Shown here piece after piece: positions 17,352-25,926 of a DNA stretch of 64,000 nt (position 1 is the stretch's first letter; every line of letters begins with the position of its first letter). The notes below the pieces were generated by a model. It ran no database searches and was not told where the DNA came from. It was given only the letters and a program-made list of their open reading frames with translations. Origin of the DNA: Opitutia bacterium (GTDB lineage Bacteria; Verrucomicrobiota; Verrucomicrobiia; Opitutales; UBA953). The DNA is taken from positions 62,001 to 126,000 of the forward strand of contig CANCLQ010000001.1 of NCBI GenBank assembly GCA_947378845.1, written 5' to 3'. Made by a program: the position numbers and the translations under genes.

Positions 17352-18692
17352 GTGACGATACTCACTCACAGTGAATTAAAGGAGGCCTTAATCGCTGCCC
17401 ATAGTGAGAACGCAGACTATCAATTCGTGTCGTACCAGTTTCAGGTCGCTGCCCTGGATCCACTCGCTGTTCTTGAAACCTTAAATGAACCCGCCCCGCG
17501 CGGTTATTTTGAAACCCCTTCACGACGCCGTGCTCATGCCGCAGGAAATCCTATTGCCGAGTGGAAAGGTACTGGCGCGGATCGCTTCACCGAAGCTGAT
17601 AAATGGTTAAAGAAACTTTCATCGTCGGTTATCTCAGTGGGCGAAGCACCAAGAGTAATCGCTACCTTCCCTTTTTACGCTGGTGACTCCAACCAGGGAA
17701 TACCTTCGCACCTCTTTCTACCGGCGTGGCAGATTATCACCGAAGATGGTGTGACGCGTGTCATTTTAATCGAAAAAAATGACCAAGGTACCGCCGAGCG
17801 CCTCGCAGAACGCGCCGAAAAATTCAGACACTTCACCTATCACCACTCCAAGGCCAACCACAGCGCAACCGTCCCGACTGTTCTCAGTGAGGTCGGTGGC
17901 GGATGGTTTCCGTCTGCGGTGACTCGTGCGACAGAACTCATCAAAGATGGTTCGTTTGAGAAAATCGTTTTATCGCGTGCGTTTGATTGGCGTCGTTCGA
18001 GTGCATTCAATACCTACGCTAGCCTGCACCGCTTGCGCCAAGCCAATCCCAGCTGCCACACCTTCTTAGTTGATGAACCCGATGGTGCATTAGTTGGAGC
18101 CTCTCCCGAAACTCTGCTTTCATTGTTTGATGGTGAAGTACGCTCTGAAGCAGTTGCTGGAACGACCAGACGCGGAGAGTCAGCCTCAGAAGACGCCAGC
18201 CTCGCTGAAGCACTTCTTGCCAGCGATAAAGACCGTCGTGAACACAGCGCTGTCACCGCTTCAATCCTCCGACGTCTGCGTATGACAGGAGTCTTGGCCG
18301 CCGCATCGCGACCCGCCGAACTTCTTCGCCTCGGCAATGTGATGCACATCCGGACGCCGATTGTAGGCACAATGCCAGCAGACCAACGTTTTCTTATTAT
18401 CGCTGGAGAACTTCACCCTACGCCTGCGGTTGGCGGTAAGCCGCGCGACCTAGCCTTACCCTTCATTCCAGGCTTTGAGCCACATCAACGTGGACTATAC
18501 ACCGGCGCAGTGGGTTGGATCAGTCTCGATGGACAGTCAGGCAAACTCTTCGTTGCGCTGCGTTGTGCTAGGATTCAAGGGAATGCAGCTCGTGCCTTTG
18601 CAGGTGCTGGCATTGTAGCCGGTTCCGACCCTGCCGCTGAAACCATTGAAACCGAAATGAAGTTGCGGACAATTTTAGAGGCCTTGGTTTGA
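17352..18692 (+). CDS. menF: Isochorismate synthase
   Basis: A 446-residue chorismate-binding enzyme. Typical marks: KIVLSRAFDW in the middle, VGASPETLLS, AVAGTTRRGES, then DKDRREHSAV, HIRTPI, HPTPAVGG and the final FAGAGIVAGSDPAAETIETE. Isochorismate synthases convert chorismate to isochorismate, the first committed step to menaquinone (siderophores are the alternative, with no support nearby). I choose the GTG at 17352, seven bases past metG; an upstream in-frame ATG (17262) would overlap metG with residues that do not look like the family. The stop overlaps dtd by one base. Confidence 0.88.
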   Translation: MTILTHSELKEALIAAHSENADYQFVSYQFQVAALDPLAVLETLNEPAPRGYFETPSRRRAHAAGNPIAEWKGTGADRFTEADKWLKKLSSSVISVGEAPRVIATFPFYAGDSNQGIPSHLFLPAWQIITEDGVTRVILIEKNDQGTAERLAERAEKFRHFTYHHSKANHSATVPTVLSEVGGGWFPSAVTRATELIKDGSFEKIVLSRAFDWRRSSAFNTYASLHRLRQANPSCHTFLVDEPDGALVGASPETLLSLFDGEVRSEAVAGTTRRGESASEDASLAEALLASDKDRREHSAVTASILRRLRMTGVLAAASRPAELLRLGNVMHIRTPIVGTMPADQRFLIIAGELHPTPAVGGKPRDLALPFIPGFEPHQRGLYTGAVGWISLDGQSGKLFVALRCARIQGNAARAFAGAGIVAGSDPAAETIETEMKLRTILEALV

Positions 18693-19126
18693 TGAAAATC
18701 ATTCTCCAACGAGTCACGAATGCTTCAGTGAGCGTCGATCAACACGTTGTGAGTCAAATCAATCAAGGTTACCTTTTGTTAGTGGGCGTTGGCTCCGAAG
18801 ATACCGAACACGCGGTCAAAAAATCGGCCGATAATATTTTGAAATTAAGGCTTATGCCTGATGCCAATGGAAAGCTTGGCATTAATATCATAGATCACGG
18901 CGGCGATATCTTAGCCGTTAGTCAATTCACGCTCTACGCCGACTTCAGTAAAGGCAATCGCCCCTCCTTTCATCAGGCTGCGCCACCGGATATTGCCCGA
19001 AATTTATTTTCATATTTTATATCCGAACTTGAGAGAAGTTTGGGTAAAAAGGTTCATCAGGGTGTCTTTGGTGCCGATATGAAAGTCACGCTCTGTAACG
19101 ATGGCCCCGTTACCATTAGCCTTTAA
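18692..19126 (+). CDS. dtd: D-aminoacyl-tRNA deacylase
   Basis: A 144-residue DTD protein: MKIILQRVTNASVSVD at the N-terminus, the active-site SQFTLYADFSKGNRPSF motif and a GADMKVTLCNDGPVTI C-terminus with the cross-subunit NxGP region. It hydrolyses D-amino acids from mischarged tRNAs. The ATG at 18692 shares its A with the menF stop (TGATG), so translation is probably coupled. Confidence 0.95.
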   Translation: MKIILQRVTNASVSVDQHVVSQINQGYLLLVGVGSEDTEHAVKKSADNILKLRLMPDANGKLGINIIDHGGDILAVSQFTLYADFSKGNRPSFHQAAPPDIARNLFSYFISELERSLGKKVHQGVFGADMKVTLCNDGPVTISL

Positions 19127-19179
19127 TCGATATAACTAGATTATGATTTTCTTTGCCTCAGGCAGAGTTTTAACCGTTT

Positions 19180-19185
19180 TATTGT
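19180..19185 (+). promoter_or_regulatory. Possible -10 box of a leaderless hisF transcript
   Basis: TATTGT lies seven bases before the hisF ATG, the spacing expected if transcription starts at or next to the start codon. No Shine-Dalgarno sequence is present. There is no consensus -35, so this is suggestive only. Confidence 0.25.
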
Positions 19186-19192
19186 CCTGACC

Positions 19193-19951
19193 ATGCTCTC
19201 CATCCGCATCATTCCATGCCTCGATGTACACGCTGGTCGCGTCGTAAAAGGCGTGAAGTTTCAAGAGTTACGGGATGCAGGCGACCCTGTTGCCGTGGCT
19301 GCAGCGTATGAAGCACAAGGTGCAGATGAATTGGTATTCCTCGATATCACTGCTTCGAGCGACAATCGAAAAACCATGGTCGATGTCATTGAGCGAACCG
19401 CCGACCAAATTTTCATGCCCCTCACAGTTGGCGGTGGGCTGCGTTCGATTGACGATATTCGCATCATGCTTAACGCGGGTGCAGATAAAATTTCCCTTAA
19501 TACATCTGCAGTTCAAAATCCTGAACTTATTCTTAATTCGTCACGTAAATTCGGAAGCCAGTGTATCGTGGTAGCAATCGACGCTAAAAAAGTAGCTCCC
19601 AATAAATGGGAAGTCTTTACACATGGCGGACGTAAACCCACGGGCATCGACGTCATCACGTGGGCACAAAAAGTTCAGAAATATGGCGCCGGAGAAATCC
19701 TCCTCACGAGTATGGATCGCGATGGCGTGGCGGATGGATACGATGTTGAATTATGCAAACGGGTCTCTGAGACCGTTGAAGTCCCTGTTATCGCCTCAGG
19801 TGGAGCGGGTGCACTCGAGCACCTCGCTGAGGTTGTTAAACGCGGCGGTGCGAGTGCAGTTTTAGCTGCTAGTATTTTCCACTTTGGCACCTTTACCGTT
19901 CGTCAGGCCAAGGAGCACTTACGTCAGCAAGGAATATCGGTCAGACTGTAG
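19193..19951 (+). CDS. hisF: Imidazole glycerol phosphate synthase, cyclase subunit
   Basis: A 252-residue TIM barrel with the HisF signature [18 protein letters not shown], catalytic Asp11 in CLDVHAG and Asp130-type Asp in VVAIDAKK. The two phosphate-binding loops are GGGLRS and ASGGAG. With HisH it makes imidazole glycerol phosphate and AICAR in histidine biosynthesis. HisH is not adjacent, so his genes are dispersed in this genome. The 3' end overlaps the convergent CNNM/CBS gene by 11 bases. Confidence 0.96.
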   Translation: MLSIRIIPCLDVHAGRVVKGVKFQELRDAGDPVAVAAAYEAQGADELVFLDITASSDNRKTMVDVIERTADQIFMPLTVGGGLRSIDDIRIMLNAGADKISLNTSAVQNPELILNSSRKFGSQCIVVAIDAKKVAPNKWEVFTHGGRKPTGIDVITWAQKVQKYGAGEILLTSMDRDGVADGYDVELCKRVSETVEVPVIASGGAGALEHLAEVVKRGGASAVLAASIFHFGTFTVRQAKEHLRQQGISVRL

Positions 19952-21257
19952 GTGGCTCGGCTTTGGGCATCACAAGGACTTTGTCCATGCGGTGACCGTC
20001 CATATCCAACACCTCAAAGACATGGCTTAGTGCCTCAATGCGGTCACCTTCTACAGGTATCCGACCCAGCGCGCGCATCATGAAGCCTGAGACGGTAGAG
20101 AAGCGCCCAGTGCCCTCTCCGGGGAAACGACCCACGAGGCCGGTTGATTCCCTGAAATCATCGAGTGAAATAATCGCGTCCACAATCCAGCTTCCATCTT
20201 CACGTCGGCGGACAGGTTTATTCTGCATTCCTGGCGATCCCTCGGTTGGTAATTCACCGACAACCGATTCCAAAACATCATTGAGCGATACCACACCCTT
20301 AACCTGTCCGAACTCATCCACAACCAATGCGAGGTGAATCTTTTCATTGCGGAAACGCTCCAGCAATTGGGTACCACTGATGGATGGACTCACGGTGGGC
20401 GCCTCGGTGAGTAAATCTTTAATAACGGCGGTGCCTGCTAAGGATAAGTTAGCCCATAAACGCTTAACGGAAATCACACCAAGTGGACGATCAGGCGAGC
20501 CACGAAAAACCGGGAACCAAGTGTGACCTGAGGCAACAATCTTACGCCAGTTAATCTCTTCTGGGTCGTCGAGGTTAAGCCATACGACTCGGTTGCTTGG
20601 CGTCATTAATTGTGAAGCCGTAATTCCGTCCATCGAGAGCGCACCGTGCACCATCCGGTGTTCGCTGGCATGTAGTACGCCTGACGCCATACCTTGATCC
20701 ACCATCATTCTTAATTCATCTTCCGAAACGGTTTCTTCGGCAGTTCGGCGACGACCAAAAATTCGCAAAATAATATCTGCACTGCCGCTCATCGTATTAA
20801 CTAAGGGTGAAGCCAACCAGGACATCGCAGCCATGGGACGCGACAGTAGAACAGCGAATGACTCTGGATTCGAGAGTCCGATTCGTTTTGGTACGATTTC
20901 CGCGCAAATAATCGTCAATGATCCAATTAAAAATGATACGAGTCCGCGTGAGACCTCTTCCGCGTGAGCCATAACCCAGGGCATAGATGCTGACGACTTA
21001 AGCAAAGGCGCAAAACTCATTGCGAGAGGCTGACCTCCGTAGGTTGCCGCAATAATACTACCAAAGGTTAGCCCAACTTGGACGGTGGAGAGAAACTTAG
21101 TTGGGTTGGCCAATAATTCTAATGCTTTCTTGGCACCACGATCCCCGCTCTCGGCCATGCGCGCTAATTTGCGACGGTTAGACGAAACTAAGGCCATCTC
21201 CGAAAGCTCGAAGAGGCCAATCATCATCCAGCAGGCAAATAGAAGGAAAAATTCCAC
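19941..21257 (-). CDS. Hemolysin/CorC-type membrane protein (CNNM + CBS pair + CorC_HlyC)
   Basis: A 438-residue protein of the CNNM/HlyC-CorC family. An N-terminal membrane domain (residues about 1-190) contains [17 protein letters not shown] and [10 protein letters not shown]. It is followed by a CBS pair (about 205-330) with [16 protein letters not shown] and [22 protein letters not shown], and a C-terminal CorC_HlyC domain ([18 protein letters not shown]). Relatives act in Mg2+/Co2+ export or tolerance; 'hemolysin' is a historical label. The start is a GTG at 21257. It diverges from nadB. Confidence 0.88.
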   Translation of the reverse strand: MEFFLLFACWMMIGLFELSEMALVSSNRRKLARMAESGDRGAKKALELLANPTKFLSTVQVGLTFGSIIAATYGGQPLAMSFAPLLKSSASMPWVMAHAEEVSRGLVSFLIGSLTIICAEIVPKRIGLSNPESFAVLLSRPMAAMSWLASPLVNTMSGSADIILRIFGRRRTAEETVSEDELRMMVDQGMASGVLHASEHRMVHGALSMDGITASQLMTPSNRVVWLNLDDPEEINWRKIVASGHTWFPVFRGSPDRPLGVISVKRLWANLSLAGTAVIKDLLTEAPTVSPSISGTQLLERFRNEKIHLALVVDEFGQVKGVVSLNDVLESVVGELPTEGSPGMQNKPVRRREDGSWIVDAIISLDDFRESTGLVGRFPGEGTGRFSTVSGFMMRALGRIPVEGDRIEALSHVFEVLDMDGHRMDKVLVMPKAEPPTV

Positions 21258-21317
21258 TAAATAAACTGAATAGAACTGCTAGCTTTCAGTCAAATCCGCT
21301 TGTTGCCCTGCCCTAAC

Positions 21318-21327
21318 ACCCTAGGGT
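21318..21327. promoter_or_regulatory. 10-bp palindrome before nadB
   Basis: ACCCTAGGGT is a perfect 10-base palindrome eight bases before the nadB start, in the short divergent region shared with the CNNM/CBS gene. It may be an operator for NAD control, but no regulator motif is recognised and chance is possible. It shares the CCTAGG core with the palindrome at 3980. Confidence 0.25.
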
Positions 21328-21335
21328 AAATCCGA

Positions 21336-22949
21336 ATGGCGACACAGCATTATGATGCAATTATTGTCGGAAGTGGCATCGGGGGCCTGAGTTTTGCACT
21401 CAATTTGGCCAACCGGGGGCTATCTGTCGCTATTGTTACAAAAAAAACCAGTTCGGAATCGAACACTAATTGGGCGCAAGGTGGCATCGCATGTGTGACT
21501 GATGAGACGGACGACTTCTCGAGTCATATTAAAGACACACTCAGTGCGGGCGACGGCTTGTGTGATATAAAATCCGTTGAACATATTATTAAAGGCGGAC
21601 CCGCTCGCGTGGCCGAACTGATTCAATGGGGCGTACAATTTGAAAACGGTGCGAATGGTAGACCAGATCTCGGGCGCGAAGGTGGACACTCTCAGCGCCG
21701 AATCCTCCATGCACGTGACATGACTGGTCGCGCAATTGAATCGGCATTGCTCAAGGCGGTTAGCCTACAATCTAAAGTTGAGACTCTCGAATACCATTTC
21801 GCGATCGACCTTATCACTCTGGCCAAAATCGGTAAGTGTTCAATCGGCTCACCTGATGATCGTGTCATTGGTCTGCATGTTTTAGACACTCGAGCCGGAA
21901 AAGTTAAAACCCTCTCCGCTTCAGTCGTCGTCTTGGCTACCGGCGGCATCGGTCAGGTTTATCAATTTACTACTAATCCTGATATCGCCACGGGTGATGG
22001 CATCGCGATGGCGTATCGTGCGGGTGCAGAGATCCGCGACATGGAAATGGTACAGTTCCATCCTACGGCACTCAAGGCTCCTGATGGTAGTCGCGCCCTT
22101 ATTTCAGAGGCCGTACGCGGCGAGGGAGCTATTCTTCGCGATATCAATGGGCGTGCCTTCATGAAGGATTTTCATCCGATGGGTGATCTCGCTCCTCGTG
22201 ATGTTGTGGCACGTGCCATCGATTCAGTAATGAAAAAAGAAGGATCGCCTCACGTGTTGCTCGATGCACGCGAAGTCGCGAAGGGTCACTTTGCAGAGAG
22301 GTTCCCGCATATCTATGCGACTTGTCTGAAGGCTGGTTTCGACCTAACCAAAGAGCCCATACCGGTTGTTCCAGCTGCACATTACCTTTGCGGCGGTGTT
22401 AAGACCGACCTCAAAGGACAAACCACCCTCAATCGTTTGTTCGCCGTCGGTGAAGTCGCCTGCACAGGTCTACATGGGGCCAACCGCCTTGCATCTAATT
22501 CTCTACTCGAAGCCGTCGTCTTAGCTCACGACGGTGCATTAGCCGCGATTGATGTGATAGAAAAAACCAAACCTGAAACTTATTCGCTTCCCGCTTGGAT
22601 CGATGGTTCCGCAGGCAATCCAGATGAACGAGTCGTACTCACACACAATTGGGATGAACTCCGCCGCACAATGTGGGACTACGTCGGAATTGTTCGTTCC
22701 ACTAAGCGACTTAAGCGCGCGCAGACTCGCGTGGGAACCCTCAACGGTGAAATCGCCGAATACTATTGGAACTTCCGCGTCGAACCTCGCTTGTTGGAAT
22801 TACGTAACTTAATTCAAGTTGCTGAACTCGTTATCCAGTGCGCCCTGCAACGCCACGAAAGTCGCGGACTTCATTACACTCTGGATTTCCCTAATAAAGA
22901 TTCGGAGGCAAAACACACCTCCACCCGCCGTCTGTCGATTAAGCCATGA
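21336..22949 (+). CDS. nadB: L-aspartate oxidase
   Basis: A 537-residue flavoprotein of the fumarate reductase/succinate dehydrogenase superfamily. The FAD loop GSGIGGLSFAL is at the N-terminus, and the NadB-typical SNTNWAQGGIA, GGHSQRRILHARD, FHPTAL and AHYLCGGVKTDLKGQT motifs follow. It oxidises L-aspartate to iminoaspartate for quinolinate and NAD synthesis. NadA is not in the window. It overlaps panE by four bases. Confidence 0.95.
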   Translation: MATQHYDAIIVGSGIGGLSFALNLANRGLSVAIVTKKTSSESNTNWAQGGIACVTDETDDFSSHIKDTLSAGDGLCDIKSVEHIIKGGPARVAELIQWGVQFENGANGRPDLGREGGHSQRRILHARDMTGRAIESALLKAVSLQSKVETLEYHFAIDLITLAKIGKCSIGSPDDRVIGLHVLDTRAGKVKTLSASVVVLATGGIGQVYQFTTNPDIATGDGIAMAYRAGAEIRDMEMVQFHPTALKAPDGSRALISEAVRGEGAILRDINGRAFMKDFHPMGDLAPRDVVARAIDSVMKKEGSPHVLLDAREVAKGHFAERFPHIYATCLKAGFDLTKEPIPVVPAAHYLCGGVKTDLKGQTTLNRLFAVGEVACTGLHGANRLASNSLLEAVVLAHDGALAAIDVIEKTKPETYSLPAWIDGSAGNPDERVVLTHNWDELRRTMWDYVGIVRSTKRLKRAQTRVGTLNGEIAEYYWNFRVEPRLLELRNLIQVAELVIQCALQRHESRGLHYTLDFPNKDSEAKHTSTRRLSIKP

Positions 22950-23872
22950 AAATTTGTGTAGTGGGGTCTGGAGCCGTGGGTGGCTGGTACGCTGGGCTCT
23001 TAGCTGAGGCGGGCCACGAAGTGCATTGTATCAGTCGCACTGATTTTACAGTTATTAATGATCGAGGCTTAATCCTGAGAGACACCCAAGGTGAGCGAAC
23101 GGTGAAAGTGGCATCGGCCCGACCCAGTGCCAATGATATCGGTCAATGCGACCTTGTTGTCGTCGCCGCAAAGACTACAGCCAATCCAAGTATTGAGCCG
23201 TTAATCAAACCACTCATTGGTGCCCAAACCATCCTTCTCACCTTGCAGAACGGGATGGGCAATGTGGAAGTATTCACCGCTTTTATTCCGAGTAAACGTG
23301 TCGTAGCTGGACTGTGCTTCGTTTGTATTAATCGAACAGCGCCAGGCGTCATCAGTAACACCATGCGTGGGTATGTAAAAATGGCGGCAGCCGTAGGTGA
23401 ATCTAATCCTGCCGTAGACTTATGCGTTAAAATTTTCCGCGATGCGGGCGTGGAGTGCGACAGTGAGCCCTCATTGAATTCGGTGCTCTGGAAAAAGTTA
23501 TGTTGGAATATTCCATTCAACGGTCTCGCTATTGCGGCCGGTGGTATCACGACCGATCTGATCCTGAATAATCCGGAGCTTCTGCAGCGATCTCACAAGC
23601 TCATGGAGGAAGTCCGTGAAGCTGCGCGACTCTGTGGTGCACCTTTTTCTCAAAATCACATCGACAAACAATTCGCAGTCACTGCTGGCATGGGCGCTTA
23701 TCGTCCGTCTAGCCTCATTGATTACCTTGAAGGCCGCGATGTGGAGGTCGATGCGCTCTGGGGCATTCCTCACCAACGTGGCACTGCCGCTGGGGCAAAG
23801 ATGCCCGAACTCAATAAGCTCAAAGACGAGATTCAGGCGAAGCTTTCAGCCCGAAATACTAAACGATCTTAA
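22946..23872 (+). CDS. panE: 2-dehydropantoate 2-reductase
   Basis: A 308-residue ketopantoate reductase. An N-terminal Rossmann fold (CVVGSGAVGGWYAGLLAEAG) binds NADPH, and a C-terminal helical domain carries the catalytic Lys region LWKKLCWNIPFNGLA and a late RPSSLIDYLEGRDVEVD segment. It makes D-pantoate for pantothenate/CoA; panD is elsewhere in the window (38582). The ATGA overlap with nadB couples it to an NAD gene, which supplies its cofactor precursor. Confidence 0.92.
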   Translation: MKICVVGSGAVGGWYAGLLAEAGHEVHCISRTDFTVINDRGLILRDTQGERTVKVASARPSANDIGQCDLVVVAAKTTANPSIEPLIKPLIGAQTILLTLQNGMGNVEVFTAFIPSKRVVAGLCFVCINRTAPGVISNTMRGYVKMAAAVGESNPAVDLCVKIFRDAGVECDSEPSLNSVLWKKLCWNIPFNGLAIAAGGITTDLILNNPELLQRSHKLMEEVREAARLCGAPFSQNHIDKQFAVTAGMGAYRPSSLIDYLEGRDVEVDALWGIPHQRGTAAGAKMPELNKLKDEIQAKLSARNTKRS

Positions 23873-23873
23873 T

Positions 23874-24332
23874 TTACTCCACCGCAGCGACAGCTGTAGG
23901 CATTCGTGAAAGAATAGATGCAACTTCAGCGTGGGCACGTGTCTGATTCCAAAATGCGACTGGCACAGCTGGACCGGAATTACCCGAAAATATTCTTTGT
24001 CCCTGTTTATTAAAAAGGGTCATCGATAACGACATTGGATTGTCGGCTGAACTACTGTTCGAGCTGGGGGCAACTTGCCAAGACATACGCAAAACTCCTT
24101 CAGCCGAATTCTTCGAACTAACCACAACGTATCCGTGACGAGTTAATTCAATTGCAGCAGATTCAAATGCTGTAGGCGTAATCATTTCCGCCGTCTGATT
24201 AGAAGTCTGATGTGACTTTTCGATGAAAACTCGCTTCACACTCGCGACTTTTGAACGGCTGCCATTCGCACAACCGATGAGTGCAATGCCTAAGATGAGG
24301 CAACTGAGCCAAGCTCGGGGCACGAAAAGCAT
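23874..24332 (-). CDS. Hypothetical lipoprotein
   Basis: A 152-residue protein with an N-terminal signal segment ending in the lipobox LIGC (Cys about residue 21), so it should be lipid-anchored in the envelope. The body contains AAIELTRHGYVVVSS and VLRMSWQVAPSS. This arrangement recalls small DUF4136-like lipoproteins, but I do not recognise the family securely. It is convergent with panE with a single base between the stops and divergent from the HAD-DciA gene. Confidence 0.7.
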   Translation of the reverse strand: MLFVPRAWLSCLILGIALIGCANGSRSKVASVKRVFIEKSHQTSNQTAEMITPTAFESAAIELTRHGYVVVSSKNSAEGVLRMSWQVAPSSNSSSADNPMSLSMTLFNKQGQRIFSGNSGPAVPVAFWNQTRAHAEVASILSRMPTAVAAVE

Positions 24333-24404
24333 TCAAGTTTATTAGCCCACCCCACCCCAACCTCAAGTCGGGAGATGGTGGTATCCAAAATATAACCAGC
24401 GTTT

Positions 24405-24422
24405 TTCACAGAAAATTGTGAA
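24405..24422. promoter_or_regulatory. Inverted repeat TTCACA-N6-TGTGAA before the HAD-DciA gene
   Basis: An 18-base dyad (TTCACA, six-base spacer GAAAAT, TGTGAA) sits 57 bases before the chosen ATG of the HAD-DciA gene, in the divergent intergenic region. The half-sites are in the opposite order to a classical CRP site, so I do not call it CRP. It may be an operator or a chance dyad. Confidence 0.25.
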
Positions 24423-24478
24423 TAAAACGAGTTTTAGTGGTGGTTTACATCCCTGGAAGAATAAAACCTAATCGCCGC

Positions 24479-25534
24479 ATGCCCGAGCTCAAAGCCATCA
24501 CCCTGGACCTCGCTGGCACGTTGCTCTTCCCTTATCCTTCCGTTGGAGCCGTCTACGCCAGCTGCGCCTTGCGTCATGATATTCGAGTCTCAGCGGAGAT
24601 CCTGGAGAAGAATTTTCATAATGCTTACGCACACACACCTAAAAAACTTGCACCAGAAGTTTTCTGGAGGTCGGTGGTTTTAAGTACCTTTGGCGAAAAG
24701 CTTCCGGCCGAAAAGGCTGACGAAGTAGTCGCAGAGTGTTGGCGAGCATTCGGTGACGAAAAAGCATGGAAGGTCGCACCAGGAACGATCAGCGCCCTTA
24801 CCGCTCTTCGTTTTCTGGGACTTAAAGTTGCAGTGTTATCCAACGCCGATTCCAGACTGCACAACGTTCTTAAAACTAAAAAGCTCAGTCAGTATTTTGA
24901 CGCTATTTTTCTGTCATCTGAGATTGGTTTAACGAAGCCGGATGCCCGCTCGTACAAACATTGTGCCGACTCATTAGGGGTCGCAGTCACCGCCCTTGCA
25001 CATGCGGGCGATAACCCCGAAGAAGACGGGCAAGGTGCTATTTCTGCGGGTGCAGTCGGTATCATTGTGGGCGGACGCCACGCGCCCGAACATTGCCTAC
25101 GTGCAGAAAAAATCAGCGACTTACCTTATGTGGTACGGGCCTACCTGACTGAAGGAAAACAGAAAGGCAAATTCTCGCGAAGCGTTCAAAACCTTTTAGC
25201 AAATTTACGTGGCGTGCCCGAAGATCGAGGTCGATCAACCACACGTAATACTCGCACTATCGATGATGCTTTATCTGAAGTTTTTCAGAAATTCCGCTTC
25301 GACCGTATCACGCCTGAAGACACGCTTGTCGCTCAATGGCACACCCTGCTCCCTTTAAAACTAGCCAGACGTTGCGCCCCGCAAAAAGTGCATGATGACG
25401 GCAAACTTATAGTTCAGTGCGAAAGTAGTATCGTGAAGACCGAAGTCCAATTTCACGCCAAGGCCATGCTGGCGAAAATTAAATTACTACCCGGCTGCCA
25501 AAGCGTACGTCAGATTCAACTCGTCTCCGCCTAA
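24479..25534 (+). CDS. HAD-superfamily hydrolase fused to a DciA/DUF721-like domain
   Basis: A 351-residue fusion from the ATG at 24479; a GTG at 24437 would add 14 residues. Residues about 1-225 are a HAD-IA domain: nucleophile Asp in LDLAGTLLF, motif II VLSNADS, motif III GLTKPDARSY and motif IV AHAGDNPEEDGQGA. The second Asp of DxD is replaced by Ala (D-L-A), as in phosphonatase-type HADs. Residues about 240-351 look like DUF721/DciA, including FSRSVQNLLANLRGVPEDRG, AQWHTLLPLKLARR and the closing LLPGCQSVRQIQL. DciA proteins load the replicative helicase DnaB in many bacteria lacking DnaC. Whether this fusion does so is unknown. It shares its last bases with the convergent PVC gene. Confidence 0.8.
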   Translation: MPELKAITLDLAGTLLFPYPSVGAVYASCALRHDIRVSAEILEKNFHNAYAHTPKKLAPEVFWRSVVLSTFGEKLPAEKADEVVAECWRAFGDEKAWKVAPGTISALTALRFLGLKVAVLSNADSRLHNVLKTKKLSQYFDAIFLSSEIGLTKPDARSYKHCADSLGVAVTALAHAGDNPEEDGQGAISAGAVGIIVGGRHAPEHCLRAEKISDLPYVVRAYLTEGKQKGKFSRSVQNLLANLRGVPEDRGRSTTRNTRTIDDALSEVFQKFRFDRITPEDTLVAQWHTLLPLKLARRCAPQKVHDDGKLIVQCESSIVKTEVQFHAKAMLAKIKLLPGCQSVRQIQLVSA

Positions 25535-25926
25535 GCCTTCAACTGCGGCTCAAAGGGCTTCAAGAAGGCCTCTTTGAAATCAATCACGTTTTCAAAATCT
25601 TCTAACGTATCATCGTCTGATCGTCCGAACATTCCAGTCTCGATGATATTAAATACGATGTGACCAACATCGACGGACTTTTTAATGCCCCAGTTGTGCA
25701 GGAGCGTATACGACATCGGCCCGTAGGTTTCGATGACATGCTGTCGAAATCCTTCAATCAACTGCGGCCCAGTCACATGGCGATTCACCTGAATTTTACT
25801 TTTCTTTATTTCACCGTGAACGTTTTTCTGAGCCACATCTAAAGATAATCGCACCAACTGGTATGCCTGTGGTGTGTACCGTTTGTCTTTTTGACAAAGC
25901 TGACGAATGGCTTCTTCGAAATCCAT
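25531..25926 (-). CDS. Planctomycetes/Verrucomicrobia-restricted conserved protein (Minf_1886 family)
   Basis: A 131-residue protein that I recognise as the Minf_1886-type family found in Verrucomicrobia and Planctomycetes. It opens with MDFEEAIRQLCQKDKRY, has YTPQAYQLVRLSLD and contains YGPMSYTLLHNWGI and IVFNIIETGMFGRSDDDT. Function is unknown. It is cytoplasmic, with no signal peptide. The start overlaps the hisC stop by one base (TAATG), so the two are co-translated. It is useful as a lineage marker. Confidence 0.85.
   Translation of the reverse strand: MDFEEAIRQLCQKDKRYTPQAYQLVRLSLDVAQKNVHGEIKKSKIQVNRHVTGPQLIEGFRQHVIETYGPMSYTLLHNWGIKKSVDVGHIVFNIIETGMFGRSDDDTLEDFENVIDFKEAFLKPFEPQLKA

Noticed and set aside
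24479..25150. Naming the HAD domain phosphonoacetaldehyde hydrolase because of D-x-A
   Set aside because: No phosphonate genes nearby, the Schiff-base lysine could not be placed, and the rest is a general HAD-IA pattern.
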